This document shows positions 27,615 through 36,276 of a DNA stretch of 64,000 bases, piece after piece. Source of the DNA: Pseudomonas abietaniphila. GTDB lineage: Bacteria > Pseudomonadota > Gammaproteobacteria > Pseudomonadales > Pseudomonadaceae. The notes beneath the pieces are model-generated. The model saw only the letters and a list, made by a program, of their open reading frames with translations. It made no database searches and had not been told where the DNA came from. The stretch is taken from the NCBI RefSeq assembly GCF_039697315.1, contig NZ_CP155619.1, positions 4,464,001 through 4,528,000 of the forward strand. The letters are read 5' to 3'. Each line of letters opens with the position of its first letter. Position 1 is the stretch's first letter. The position numbers and the translations under genes are program-made.

Positions 27615-28619
27615 ATGGCTCTCAACAAAGAAGTGCCGGAGTTTGACATAGACGACGAAGTTCTCCTTATGGAGCACGGGATCGTCCTGGATTCTGCAAC
27701 GGATGAGAAGCCAGCTACACCTTCTGTTCGTGCGAAGACCAAAAACTCCACAGCACTCAAGCAGCACAAGTACATCGACTACACGCGGGCACTGGATGCC
27801 ACGCAGCTGTATCTCAACGAAATCGGTTTTTCTCCCTTGCTGTCCCCGGAAGAAGAGGTCCACTTTGCGCGTCTGTCGCAGAGCGGCGATCCTGCCGGGC
27901 GCAAACGCATGATTGAGAGCAATCTGCGCCTGGTGGTGAAAATCGCCCGACGCTACGTCAATCGTGGTCTGTCATTGCTGGACCTTATCGAGGAGGGCAA
28001 CCTTGGCCTGATTCGAGCGGTCGAAAAATTCGATCCGGAGCGCGGTTTCCGGTTCTCTACCTACGCGACATGGTGGATTCGTCAGACCATTGAACGCGCG
28101 ATCATGAATCAGACGCGGACCATCCGCCTGCCCATTCATGTGGTCAAGGAACTCAACGTCTACCTGCGCGCCGCACGTGAGTTGACTCAAAAGCTCGATC
28201 ACGAGCCCTCCCCTGAAGAGATCGCCAACCTGCTCGAGAAGCCGGTCGGTGAGGTCAAGCGCATGCTGGGCCTCAACGAGCGGGTGTCCTCGGTGGACGT
28301 CTCCCTGGGACCTGATTCCGACAAGACCCTTCTCGACACGCTGACGGACGATCGCCCGACGGACCCTTGTGAACTGCTGCAGGACGACGACCTGTCCCAG
28401 AGCATCGATCAGTGGCTTTCGGAGCTCACCGACAAGCAACGTGAGGTGGTTGTTCGGCGCTTCGGCCTGCGTGGGCACGAGAGCAGCACGCTGGAGGATG
28501 TAGGGCTGGAGATCGGTTTGACGCGCGAGCGAGTCAGGCAGATTCAGGTCGAAGGCCTCAAGCGTCTGCGGGAGATCCTCGAGAAGAACGGTCTTTCAAG
28601 TGAGTCATTATTCCAATAA
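27615..28619 (+). CDS. rpoS: RNA polymerase sigma factor RpoS
   Basis: This is the stationary-phase and general-stress sigma factor. The 334-aa protein has sigma region 1.2 ([16 protein letters not shown]), region 2 ([26 protein letters not shown] in parts), region 3 and region 4 ([17 protein letters not shown]). The start has AAAGGA in front. A strong terminator follows. The next transcription unit, rsmZ, belongs to the Gac/Rsm pathway that in pseudomonads is linked to stationary-phase behaviour. Confidence 0.98.
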   Translation: MALNKEVPEFDIDDEVLLMEHGIVLDSATDEKPATPSVRAKTKNSTALKQHKYIDYTRALDATQLYLNEIGFSPLLSPEEEVHFARLSQSGDPAGRKRMIESNLRLVVKIARRYVNRGLSLLDLIEEGNLGLIRAVEKFDPERGFRFSTYATWWIRQTIERAIMNQTRTIRLPIHVVKELNVYLRAARELTQKLDHEPSPEEIANLLEKPVGEVKRMLGLNERVSSVDVSLGPDSDKTLLDTLTDDRPTDPCELLQDDDLSQSIDQWLSELTDKQREVVVRRFGLRGHESSTLEDVGLEIGLTRERVRQIQVEGLKRLREILEKNGLSSESLFQ

Positions 28620-28664
28620 TAACTCTCTTTACCTGCTCTCTTAGGTAGCACATTAGCATCAACT

Positions 28665-28691
28665 AAAAACCCCGACATGTCGGGGTTTTTT
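28665..28691 (+). terminator. Intrinsic terminator of rpoS
   Basis: A near-perfect palindrome (AAAAACCCCGACA / TGTCGGGGTTTTT) ends in a T-run at 28686-28691. It lies 45 bp after the rpoS stop. Confidence 0.93.
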
Positions 28692-28793
28692 AATGTGACC
28701 GGTTCAAGTATTCGTCATGAATAAACGATGAACTTCACCTTCGATATGTCGTACCTAACAAGAGTGATGCCTGTCGGGTGATATTACTTTCGT

Positions 28794-28811
28794 TGTAAGA
28801 ACTTTCGTACA
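28794..28811 (+). promoter_or_regulatory. GacA-binding upstream activating sequence for rsmZ
   Basis: TGTAAG-N6-CGTACA matches the GacA-box consensus TGTAAG-N6-CTTACA with a single mismatch. It lies about 190 bp before the predicted rsmZ start, the usual distance for Gac-controlled sRNA promoters. Confidence 0.88.
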
Positions 28812-28948
28812 CGAGTTGTCAGTTATTTCGCCAAATAGCGGCGGCAGAACTCTCTGGTGCGTGAGTGAATTGAAACATGCCACTGATTTTACTGGAGTTT
28901 ATTTTTTTAGCCTGAACAGCGCTGTAGTGTTTTGACAACTCAGGGGTG

Positions 28949-28976
28949 TTGCTCTGGCTGCTCAAATCACTAAGAT
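28949..28976 (+). promoter_or_regulatory. Predicted rsmZ core promoter
   Basis: A possible -35 element TTGCTC (28949-28954) and -10 element TAAGAT (28971-28976), with 16 bp between them, place the start near 28983, where the RNA hairpins begin. Confidence 0.6.
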
Positions 28977-28982
28977 CAGAAC

Positions 28983-29116
28983 TGTGCCGAGGGAATGGCA
29001 CAGGCGGTCAAGGATGACAGCCGCAAGGACATCGCAGGATGCGATTCATCAGGATGATGAAAAGGATTAAAGGGATTACGGAAAAAATGTGGGCGGGTCA
29101 AACCGCCCCTTTTTTT
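28983..29116 (+). ncRNA. rsmZ: RsmZ regulatory RNA
   Basis: This small RNA binds RsmA/CsrA-family proteins and lifts their translational repression. The roughly 134-nt region between rpoS and fdxA contains eight GGA motifs, several in hairpin loops (for instance TGCCGAGGGAATGGCA at 28985-29000 and ATCGCAGGATGCGAT). It ends in a terminator GGGCGG...CCGCCC followed by seven T. Position, size and repeat content match RsmZ of other pseudomonads. The GacA box upstream supports control by GacS/GacA. Confidence 0.92.
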
Positions 29117-29164
29117 GCCTGCTGAAAAGCAGGCGGATCGTGGTAGAGGTCCCGACCATGCAAC

Positions 29165-29184
29165 AAGGCCCCGAGGGGCCTTTT
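29165..29184. terminator. Hairpin terminator between rsmZ and fdxA
   Basis: The perfect stem AAGGCCCC / GGGGCCTT with a T-run on the plus side lies 20 bp beyond the fdxA stop. It can end fdxA transcripts from the right, and it backs up the rsmZ terminator from the left. Confidence 0.65.
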
Positions 29185-29203
29185 GCAGATGTCCGGCTTG
29201 AGC

Positions 29204-29527
29204 TTAGCGCTCCAGGTCGGCGATCTTGCCCTTCTTGCCGTCCCACTCTTCAGCATCCGGCAGCGCGTCTTTGCGCTCGGTGATGTTGGGCCAGACGTCT
29301 GCCAGCTCGGCATTCAGCTCAATGAAGTTTTCCATGCCAGCCGGGACCTCGTCTTCCGAGAAGATCGCGGTAGCCGGGCATTCAGGCTCGCACAGTGCGC
29401 AGTCGATGCACTCATCCGGGTGAATCACCAGGAAGTTCGGGCCTTCGTAGAAGCAGTCCACCGGACAGACTTCTACACAGTCGGTGTATTTGCACTTGAT
29501 GCAGTTGTCGGTGACGACGAAGGTCAT
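29204..29527 (-). CDS. fdxA: FdxA 7Fe ferredoxin
   Basis: This small cytoplasmic electron carrier holds one [3Fe-4S] and one [4Fe-4S] cluster. The 107-aa product starts [21 protein letters not shown], given here up to the first cluster cysteines, and has the second set [12 protein letters not shown]. Length is typical. The ATG at 29527 has AGAGAG-like purines in front; a longer open frame upstream (to 29629) lacks family similarity. Confidence 0.95.
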   Translation of the reverse strand: MTFVVTDNCIKCKYTDCVEVCPVDCFYEGPNFLVIHPDECIDCALCEPECPATAIFSEDEVPAGMENFIELNAELADVWPNITERKDALPDAEEWDGKKGKIADLER

Positions 29528-29755
29528 TTCTAATTCTCTCCTCAGGCGGCGGCAGCAGAGCCCTTCACGGCAGGGTTGCTCGGTTGGGAACGTTCCCGGG
29601 CCATTCAGAACGCAGTCAGCTCGGCTCATGCCGACAGGCGTGAGCGCGAAGCGTTGGTTCGCTGTGTTCGAACGCGGCTCGGATCTCTTGCGGCCCGGCT
29701 AGAGCCGGACCATTCCCAAACCGCGCGGGATTCTAACAGCTTGTTGCAAATACCG

Positions 29756-32335
29756 TTAGATCCGGTTTTGCAGTCCATATAACCATTCGATAGCTTGGCG
29801 CGGCGTCATATCGTCGATTTTCAGCTTCGACAGCTCTTCAAGCACGGGGTGCGGCAACGTGGCGAACAGGTCGGCCTGCTGCGGCGCTGGTGCTTTTCCG
29901 GGCTTTGGCTTGGGCTGTTCATGCGGCAGGCTGGTGGTTTCCAGACGCTGCAGATGTTCCTTGGCACGACTGATCACTTTGCCTGGAACCCCCGCCAGTT
30001 GGGCCACGGCCAAGCCGTAACTCTGACTGGCAGGGCCTGGCAGCACGCGGTGCAGGAACACGATGCGCTCGTTATGCTCCGTGGCGTTGAGGTGAACGTT
30101 GGCCACCAGCGGTTCGCTTTCCGGCAGCACCGTCAACTCGAAATAGTGCGTGGCAAACAGCGTGTAGGCGCGCAGTTGGGCGAGACATTCTGCCGCAGCC
30201 CAGGCCAGCGAAAGGCCGTCAAACGTGCTGGTGCCGCGGCCGACTTCATCCATCAGCACCAGGCTTTTGTCCGTGGCGTTGTGCAGGATGTTTGCGGTTT
30301 CGCTCATCTCGACCATGAACGTGGACCGTCCTCCCGCCAGATCGTCGCTGGAGCCGATACGGGTGAAGATGCGGTCGACCAGCGAAAGCTCGCAACTGGT
30401 CGCCGGAACAAAGCTGCCGATGTGGGCCAGCAAGACGATCAGCGCGGTCTGGCGCATGTAGGTGGATTTACCGCCCATGTTAGGACCGGTGATCACCAGC
30501 ATGCGGGTGTTGTCGTTCAGGTCCAGATCGTTGGCCACGAAGGGCGAGGACAATACTTGCTCGACCACCGGGTGACGGCCTTGCTCGATGCGCATGCAAG
30601 GCTCGTCGGTGAAGCGCGGCCGATTCAGATCAAGGTTCAGCGCACGTTCAGCCAGGTTGCTCAGCACGTCCAGTTCGGCGAGCGCAGCAGCGGTGTCCTG
30701 CAGCGGTGCCAGATGACCGATCAGGTCTTCAAGCAACCTTTCGTAGAGCATTTTTTCGCGAGCCAGCGCGCGGCTCTTGGCCGACAGCGCCTTGTCCTCG
30801 AACTCCTTGAGCTCCGGGGTGATGAAGCGCTCGGCACCCTTGAGCGTCTGGCGACGGATATAGTCGGCAGGCGCCTGTTCGGCCTGCTTGCTCGGCAACT
30901 CGATGAAGTAGCCATGCACACGGTTGTAACCGACTTTGAGGTTGGCAAGTCCTGTGCGCGCTTTTTCACGTGCTTCCAGGTCGATCAGGAACTGGCCGGC
31001 GTTCTCGCTCAGTGACAGCAGTTCGTCGAGCTCGGCGTCATAGCCGGTTTTCAACACGCCGCCGTCGCGGATCACGGCGGGCGGATTGTCGATAATGGCC
31101 CGTTGCAGCAGGTCGGCCAGCTCCGGGTAAGTGCTGGCGGTCCGGGCGAGTTGCTGAATGTGCGGTGCTTCCAGTTCGGCCAGTGCCAATTGCAGCTCCG
31201 GCAGCGCACTGAGGGCGTCGCGCAGACGTGCGAGGTCCCGAGGACGCGCGTTACGCAAGCCGATACGCGCGAGAATCCGTTCGATATCGCCAATTTCTTT
31301 CAACTGCGGCTGCAGGTTCTCGAAGCGATAACGCTCAAGGAAGCAACCGATTGATTCCTGACGCGCCTGCAGCACCTTCAGGTCGCGCAATGGTCGATTC
31401 AGCCAGCGCGTCAGCAGGCGCGTGGCCATGGCGGTCTGGCAGCGGTCCATGACGGATTGCAGGGTGTTGTCGCGGCCGCCGGCCAGATTGGTATCCAGCT
31501 CCAGGTTGCGGCGGCTGGCACCGTCCAGAATGACCGTGTCGTCCATGCGTTCGTGACGCAGGCTGCGCAAGTGTGGCAACGCCGTGCGCTGGGTTTCCTT
31601 GGCATAACCCAGCAGACAACCCGCAGCGCCGATGGCGAGGGTCAGGGTTTCGCAGCCAAAGCCTTTGAGGTCCTGAGTCGAGAATTGCTGGCACAGACTC
31701 TTGTGCGCCGAGTCGCGCTCGAAATCCCAAGGGGCGCGGCGACGCGCGCCACGGCGCTTCTCGGCGGGCAAACCTTGTGGCCAGTCGTCGGGAATCAACA
31801 GCTCAACCGGGTTGATACGTTCAAGCTCTGCGAGCAGGTTTTCCCAGCCCTTTATTTCCTGAACGGTGAAGTTACCGCTGGTGATGTCCAGGACGGCAAG
31901 CCCGAACAGGCGCTCATCGCCCAGCACCGCAGCAATCAGGTTGTCGCGACGTTCGTCGAGTAACGCCTCGTCACTCACGGTGCCCGGGGTGATGATGCGC
32001 ACGACCTGGCGTTCGACAGGACCTTTGCTGGTCGCCGGATCGCCGATCTGTTCGCAGATCACAACGGACTCGCCCAGCTTCACCAGCTTGGCCAGATAAC
32101 CCTCTGCCGCGTGATACGGGATGCCGCACATGGGAATGCTTTGCCCGGCCGACTGCCCCCGGGCGGTCAGCGTGATGTCGAGCAGTTTCGCCGCCTTTTT
32201 GGCGTCTTCGTAGAAGATCTCGTAGAAGTCGCCCATGCGATAGAACATCAACTGGTCTGGATGCTGATTTTTCAGCTTCCAATACTGTTGCATCATTGGG
32301 GTGTGCGAAGAAAGATCTGAAATAGCTTTATTCAT
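29756..32335 (-). CDS. mutS: MutS DNA mismatch repair protein
   Basis: This ATPase recognises mismatches and recruits MutL. The 859-aa protein has the N-terminal mismatch-binding domain with the Phe-x-Glu motif in [15 protein letters not shown], connector and lever/clamp domains, and the ABC ATPase with Walker [15 protein letters not shown] and Walker [18 protein letters not shown]. The ATG at 32335 ([19 protein letters not shown]) was preferred to an upstream start that adds an unrelated 29 residues. In Pseudomonas cinA and recA normally follow on its other side; here a prophage does. Confidence 0.97.
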   Translation of the reverse strand: MNKAISDLSSHTPMMQQYWKLKNQHPDQLMFYRMGDFYEIFYEDAKKAAKLLDITLTARGQSAGQSIPMCGIPYHAAEGYLAKLVKLGESVVICEQIGDPATSKGPVERQVVRIITPGTVSDEALLDERRDNLIAAVLGDERLFGLAVLDITSGNFTVQEIKGWENLLAELERINPVELLIPDDWPQGLPAEKRRGARRRAPWDFERDSAHKSLCQQFSTQDLKGFGCETLTLAIGAAGCLLGYAKETQRTALPHLRSLRHERMDDTVILDGASRRNLELDTNLAGGRDNTLQSVMDRCQTAMATRLLTRWLNRPLRDLKVLQARQESIGCFLERYRFENLQPQLKEIGDIERILARIGLRNARPRDLARLRDALSALPELQLALAELEAPHIQQLARTASTYPELADLLQRAIIDNPPAVIRDGGVLKTGYDAELDELLSLSENAGQFLIDLEAREKARTGLANLKVGYNRVHGYFIELPSKQAEQAPADYIRRQTLKGAERFITPELKEFEDKALSAKSRALAREKMLYERLLEDLIGHLAPLQDTAAALAELDVLSNLAERALNLDLNRPRFTDEPCMRIEQGRHPVVEQVLSSPFVANDLDLNDNTRMLVITGPNMGGKSTYMRQTALIVLLAHIGSFVPATSCELSLVDRIFTRIGSSDDLAGGRSTFMVEMSETANILHNATDKSLVLMDEVGRGTSTFDGLSLAWAAAECLAQLRAYTLFATHYFELTVLPESEPLVANVHLNATEHNERIVFLHRVLPGPASQSYGLAVAQLAGVPGKVISRAKEHLQRLETTSLPHEQPKPKPGKAPAPQQADLFATLPHPVLEELSKLKIDDMTPRQAIEWLYGLQNRI

Positions 32336-32694
32336 CAATGGCTTACGAATTTTTTTAAAAGGTCGTGGGGCAAAATTGGGGCATCTCGTGGATGAAATCT
32401 TTATTTTTGAGAAGCCAGCCACTGCTCAATCGCTAATCGATTTGATACTCTGGCGCCCGGTCAGCCTAACACGAAGCCCTGTGGTGCTTCAGGTCACTAC
32501 GATGCAGTTGCTATCACTGCCTTGTAACTGATTGAAAATCAAACATAATTCCAAGCCAGCAAGCGCAGAACTCCAAGATTTTTTTCCTAGGCGGCTCGGT
32601 GCGCCTCCTAGGAAAGAAATTTTTCGCATCACGCGGGCTCTGATGTCTATAGTCAACGCAGTGATGGGCATGGAAAGCCGTATCAGGAGAAAAA
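32336..32694. other. mutS/prophage junction, no gene seen
   Basis: This 359-bp stretch separates the mutS start from the first prophage-side gene. It is A/T-richer than the host part. It holds the large inverted repeat at 32583-32615 and a possible promoter for the rightward TPR gene (TATAGT at 32648-32653). The left attachment site may lie here, or between 33905 and 33944. It cannot be fixed because the right prophage end is outside the window. Confidence 0.5.
32583..32615. repeat. Inverted repeat upstream of the TPR/HEPN pair
   Basis: TTTCCTAGG at 32583-32591 pairs perfectly with CCTAGGAAA at 32607-32615, and after one mismatch GGC/GCC extends the stem. A/T runs flank both sides. It sits just upstream of the likely -35 region of the next gene, so an operator is more likely than a terminator. 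A role as attachment-site arm is also possible. Confidence 0.65.
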
Positions 32695-33477
32695 ATGTCT
32701 GTTCCCAAGACAAAATCGTCGGAAATCACAGAGAAAATCAACCTGCTGTCTCAGCAGGCTGAAGTCTCTCCGTTCGAGGTCAAATCGCTCCAGCGAGATA
32801 TTGATCGCCTGAAGCAGAGTGATGCGAGCGAGTCCTACATGCTCGGTGGCATGCTGCGGTCAATCCTGAACGACTACCCCGGAAGCAAAGAGCTTCACGA
32901 AAAATCTCTCAAGCTTTCGTACTCCTTGGTCGAGATAGTTAATTATGCTGTCTCGATGAAGCGGCTCGGACGGTCGCTTGAAGCGCTGCCGCTCTATTGC
33001 AAAGCTGCGGAGATGGATCCTGCAAACCCGGACCACGTTAGCAACGTACTTCAGCTGATGACATTCATTGGTGATTTCGAAAAGTACGATGCCGTCCTGG
33101 GGCGTTTTCAGAGAGCGAATCCAGACTTTGATATTACGGAGCTGACGTACGTGAATACGATAGAATCCATCCGGACTCATCTTGACGTCGTAGGTGTTCC
33201 TGAGTCCCAGTTCAAAATCGCTGGCGCACTAGTCGAAAAAGCTTTGACTGAGTTTGGCTTCAATTCTCGTCATATGCTTGAGCGGCTCAGTAATTTCGAT
33301 GGTGTGAGTCATGTGTATGTCGAATTGGCAGTTGACGCCAAAAGTGCCTCTGAGCTTGTTCAAGTCAATGATAGAGTTGTCCAGTTAATTCTTGAGTGTG
33401 ATGAGTTAACTTGCTGGGATCGACTTGTATACAATGTCGTAAGCTTCCACCCGCCCGTCACTGTAGATGCGGCATGA
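32695..33477 (+). CDS. TPR-like protein, first gene of the HEPN cassette
   Basis: I do not recognise a named family for the whole 260-aa protein. Residues about 45-140 look like two to three tetratricopeptide repeats (MLRSILNDYPGSKELHEKSL, then AVSMKRLGRSLEALPLYCKA and a repeat-like block with AEMDPANPD). The C-terminal 90 residues form a different, probably alpha/beta, domain with VSHVYVELAVDAKSASELV. No signal peptide or membrane helix is visible. The A/T-richer composition, unlike the host genes, suggests transfer. It is followed 16 bp later by the HEPN gene, so the two probably form one operon, with this protein as a sensor or neutralising partner (inferred). Confidence 0.75.
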   Translation: MSVPKTKSSEITEKINLLSQQAEVSPFEVKSLQRDIDRLKQSDASESYMLGGMLRSILNDYPGSKELHEKSLKLSYSLVEIVNYAVSMKRLGRSLEALPLYCKAAEMDPANPDHVSNVLQLMTFIGDFEKYDAVLGRFQRANPDFDITELTYVNTIESIRTHLDVVGVPESQFKIAGALVEKALTEFGFNSRHMLERLSNFDGVSHVYVELAVDAKSASELVQVNDRVVQLILECDELTCWDRLVYNVVSFHPPVTVDAA

Positions 33478-33493
33478 TATAGGGATTTAAGTA

Positions 33494-33904
33494 ATGCCGG
33501 TTACTTATAGTGATTTTTGCACGGATGCTCTGGAGCTTCTCCACGCGTTACCAACGACTGAGAGCAGGCTTCGGAACTCGGTATCCCGCGCATACTACGG
33601 CGTCTATCATGGTGCGTTGGCATACGCTGATAAGGTCAACGTTCCACCAGTCTCGGACCGTGCTGGTCCTAGTCATGAAAAGCTGCGCGCTTTTTACCAG
33701 GATGATATGTCGCTGGATATGGATGTGCGGATGAAACGTAAGCGTGTTGGATATATGTTGAAGGTGCTTGTCGGTAATCGCCGTAAGGCTGATTACGACC
33801 TTGGCAAGACTATCACTCATATTGACGCTGACGCTCACTATCAGCGCTGCATGCAATGCGTCCAGGTCGTTCAGGAACTGGAAGCTCTCGTCAAGGCCGC
33901 TTAA
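33494..33904 (+). CDS. HEPN-domain protein, putative RNase
   Basis: The 136-aa protein is an all-helical HEPN-type domain. The key motif RAYYGVYH (Arg32 to His39) is an intact Rx6H, the catalytic signature of HEPN ribonucleases (established for that superfamily). The surrounding SRAYYGVYHGALAYAD is typical of the YYAxxH branch. HEPN proteins often act as toxins in toxin-antitoxin, abortive-infection and CRISPR-associated systems. Here the partner is not a MNT nucleotidyltransferase but the TPR-like protein upstream. The gene is convergent with the integrase, in the edge position where many temperate phages carry defence or lysogenic-conversion genes. Function is inferred. Confidence 0.75.
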   Translation: MPVTYSDFCTDALELLHALPTTESRLRNSVSRAYYGVYHGALAYADKVNVPPVSDRAGPSHEKLRAFYQDDMSLDMDVRMKRKRVGYMLKVLVGNRRKADYDLGKTITHIDADAHYQRCMQCVQVVQELEALVKAA

Positions 33905-33919
33905 CTTTCTGTCGGGTGA

Positions 33920-33941
33920 AATAGCGGCTTAGGTCGCTATT
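33920..33941. terminator. Hairpin between HEPN gene and integrase
   Basis: A 9-bp stem with one G-T wobble (AATAGCGGC / GTCGCTATT) and a TTAG loop lies in the 40-bp convergent gap. It has no T-run, so it is only a possible bidirectional terminator or part of an attachment site. Confidence 0.4.
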
Positions 33942-33944
33942 GAC

Positions 33945-35192
33945 TTACCGATTGCGGGCTGTGCATATACCGTTCCAAATATGTTTTAGCTCTGCTTCTG
34001 ATTCATCGTCCATCCATTTTGCGTATACCTCAACCAGCATTGTGAAATCCTTGTGGCCCATTTGCTTCGCAATGAACGCGAGGTTGCCACGAGCGCTCAG
34101 GCACCAGCAGGCATAGGTGTGCCTAGTCTGATAAGGACGTCGGTGACGAATGCCCGCCCTGCGCTGTACGTTTCCCCACTTGGTGTTCCATGCCGTCGGC
34201 GTGAACCATTCGTTGATGACTTCTTTGCGAGCTTGAGTGCCTGGCGATAAAAGGGGGGTTACCTCGTCGATCCTGCTTTCGTGTCGGTTCAGGAATACCT
34301 GCACCTTTAAAGGCTTCAGATCTGCTACGAGCGCAATCAGCTGTCTGCAGGCTTCTAACGCTGGAGGCATCAGCAGAACTGTACGGCTTCTTTCCGTCTT
34401 TGGCACTTTGAAGTCGCCATCCGCGGTAATGGCGCGGGTCACCTTGATGGCGCCCGCGTCAAGATCAATATCCTCAACGCCGAGGGCGCATAGTTCCCCT
34501 GGGCGAAGCCCGGTGAATACCGCCAGCGTAATCGCAGCGCTGTCCTGGATGTGCAGGCATCCTTTGCTCAGCAATCGATCAAACTCATCCCGTGTAAGCG
34601 GGTCAGGATCCTTGGCCGCCATCGCGAATCGGTTGCACGTTGCCGCCAGTCCGGCCCGAGCGTAGCCGTTGTTCTCGCACCAATATAAAAAGCCCGCAAA
34701 GGTCGCCAAGTAGTGGTTGGTCGTCGAGGGTGCCCGATCTGTGATTAGTTGAGTGCGCAGTAGTTGTATGTCCTCTGGCAGCAAGATGCTGGCGAATCGA
34801 TCAGCGCCGACCAGTTCAACGCAAATATCCAGGGCGACCTCATACTTGCTTTCCGTCATCGGGGTTATATCAACTGCCTTCAGCGGCTTGTAGCGTTTGA
34901 TCAGTTGCTTTAACGACTCGTCCTTGCGCGAGGTTTTGTTTTTGCTATTGACCGAGTCCGGGAAATGCCGAGCGTAATCGAATGTGCCGGTCTTAATCTC
35001 ATGAAGAATCGCCGCCCTTAATTGGGCGGCGTGCTTGATATTGGCTTTTGTAGAAGGCAGTCCGAGCGACTGGCGATGGCGCTTGCGGCGCCACATGAAA
35101 ACGATGCGCAGGTAGCCGCCGTGAAGTTCAATGCCTTTGTGTTTTGCAAGCTCAGTTTCTAGGCTGCTTCCTGCGGTGCGCTCTCGGCCCAC
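33945..35192 (-). CDS. int: Prophage tyrosine-type integrase
   Basis: This enzyme inserts and excises the phage genome at its attachment site. The 415-aa protein has an N-terminal arm-binding domain of the DUF3596 type (about residues 20-85, KHKGIELHGGYLRIVFMWR), a core-binding SAM-like domain (about 110-195), and the catalytic domain with Arg in TGLRPGEL, the RH pair in YQTRHTYACW, and the tyrosine in VEVYAKW. The chosen GTG at 35192 has GGAG 8 nt upstream and overlaps the excisionase gene by 34 nt. The longer open frame reads the excisionase gene out of frame. Confidence 0.9.
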   Translation of the reverse strand: MGRERTAGSSLETELAKHKGIELHGGYLRIVFMWRRKRHRQSLGLPSTKANIKHAAQLRAAILHEIKTGTFDYARHFPDSVNSKNKTSRKDESLKQLIKRYKPLKAVDITPMTESKYEVALDICVELVGADRFASILLPEDIQLLRTQLITDRAPSTTNHYLATFAGFLYWCENNGYARAGLAATCNRFAMAAKDPDPLTRDEFDRLLSKGCLHIQDSAAITLAVFTGLRPGELCALGVEDIDLDAGAIKVTRAITADGDFKVPKTERSRTVLLMPPALEACRQLIALVADLKPLKVQVFLNRHESRIDEVTPLLSPGTQARKEVINEWFTPTAWNTKWGNVQRRAGIRHRRPYQTRHTYACWCLSARGNLAFIAKQMGHKDFTMLVEVYAKWMDDESEAELKHIWNGICTARNR

Positions 35193-35356
35193 TTGTCGTA
35201 CTCCGTCATGTTGATGGTGATGCGCCCGTCGGGCGCCTTGCGCCAAATCCGGCCTTGCGCCCATGTGCCGTTCTTCACCTTGTGGCGAATGGCGTCTTCG
35301 CTGTAGCCGGTAAGTTCGGATGCTCGATTAATCAGTACCCAGCGTGGCGTGGTCAT
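35159..35356 (-). CDS. xis: Excisionase-like DNA-binding protein
   Basis: The 65-aa protein has a MerR/Xis-like helix-turn-helix (RASELTGYSEDAIRHKVKNG) followed by a wing with WRKAPDGRITINMTEYDKW. It lies directly upstream of, and overlapping, the integrase gene, the classic int-xis arrangement, and overlaps the methyltransferase stop by 4 nt. It probably directs excision and may repress early promoters. Confidence 0.8.
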   Translation of the reverse strand: MTTPRWVLINRASELTGYSEDAIRHKVKNGTWAQGRIWRKAPDGRITINMTEYDKWAESAPQEAA

Positions 35357-36276
35357 GCGGCCTCCAAAAACGCTTCAATCACACGGCGTCCGGCAAGCGG
35401 CGGTACTGCGTTGCCTGCCATGTGCATCGTCAGTTTGTGATTGTTAGGCCGCAGGGTGTTCGCCCCAAACGATTGAGCTGCAAGCGCTTCATTGGCGCTA
35501 ACCATGCGCATTTCATCTCCTCTTACTAGTGCCCAACGATCCCGCGTGGTGATGGTTCCGATTGGCCGGTTGATGTCGCGCCCGGTCAGCCCTGAGCCAG
35601 CGCCGTAGTACGGCATGATGAATTGATCACCGAAGCGTTTGCGGGCGTTTCGAACCCGTTCAATCGTGGCAACGGCTCGGCCTGGTCTTACTATTGGCGA
35701 CCATTTGCCCGCGTTGAAGTCCAAGAAGCTGGCCGCAGGGACATGCTGATATCGATGCAGTTGCAGCATTAATGGCGCTCGGCTGCGGGTCAGAACAAGG
35801 AATAGCCGTACCCGGTGTTGCGGTACTCCAAGGTCTGCACAGTCGACGACGTGCGGGGCTACCTGATAGCCCAGCGCTTCGACCGCAGCGACCCAGGCGG
35901 GGTAAAGTGCCCACTGGGTGAACTCGGGTACGTTTTCCAGTACACCGCCGTCTGGTCTGTGGAATTCAAGTGCCGACACCACGGCCCATGCGGTTGAGCG
36001 TGATGAGTCATGTTGTGGGTTGCCGTTCCCTTTGCCGCGAGCGCGGGAGTGGCCTTGGCAGCACGGGGAGGCCAGCAATAAATCATGGCTCGGCACCAAC
36101 TCCCAGCGCGCCTGGTGAAGATCTTGACAGACGTGCTGTGTCTGCGGGTGATTGGCCTCGTGCCACTTGACCGCTTCAGGCCAGTGGTTTGCGGCCCACA
36201 GGACCTCGACGCCTGCATCGCGGGCGCCAGTGGACCAGCCCCCGAGTCCTGCGAACATATCGACGGCGGTCGTCAT
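35353..36276 (-). CDS. Orphan C5-cytosine DNA methyltransferase
   Basis: This 307-aa enzyme methylates cytosine at C5 in DNA. Motif I is VDMFAGLGGWSTGA, motif IV ASPCCQGHS carries the catalytic Cys73 (the usual PPCQ is PCCQ), motif VI is ENV, motif VIII QHRVRLFLV and motif X GNAVPP. No restriction endonuclease gene is adjacent. So it probably protects phage DNA from host restriction or regulates expression. The start at 36276 overlaps the DHH gene stop by 4 nt. Confidence 0.9.
   Translation of the reverse strand: MTTAVDMFAGLGGWSTGARDAGVEVLWAANHWPEAVKWHEANHPQTQHVCQDLHQARWELVPSHDLLLASPCCQGHSRARGKGNGNPQHDSSRSTAWAVVSALEFHRPDGGVLENVPEFTQWALYPAWVAAVEALGYQVAPHVVDCADLGVPQHRVRLFLVLTRSRAPLMLQLHRYQHVPAASFLDFNAGKWSPIVRPGRAVATIERVRNARKRFGDQFIMPYYGAGSGLTGRDINRPIGTITTRDRWALVRGDEMRMVSANEALAAQSFGANTLRPNNHKLTMHMAGNAVPPLAGRRVIEAFLEAA

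Noticed and set aside
32583..32615. Inverted repeat as intrinsic terminator
   Set aside because: The stem is not followed directly by a T-run on either transcribed side; an operator or attachment element fits better.
32336..32694. A tRNA gene as integration site next to the integrase
   Set aside because: No cloverleaf, T-loop sequence or CCA-type end could be found on either strand around the integrase or mutS.
33945..35264. 439-codon form of the integrase
   Set aside because: Its first part is the excisionase gene read out of frame; the GTG at 35192 has a proper ribosome-binding site.
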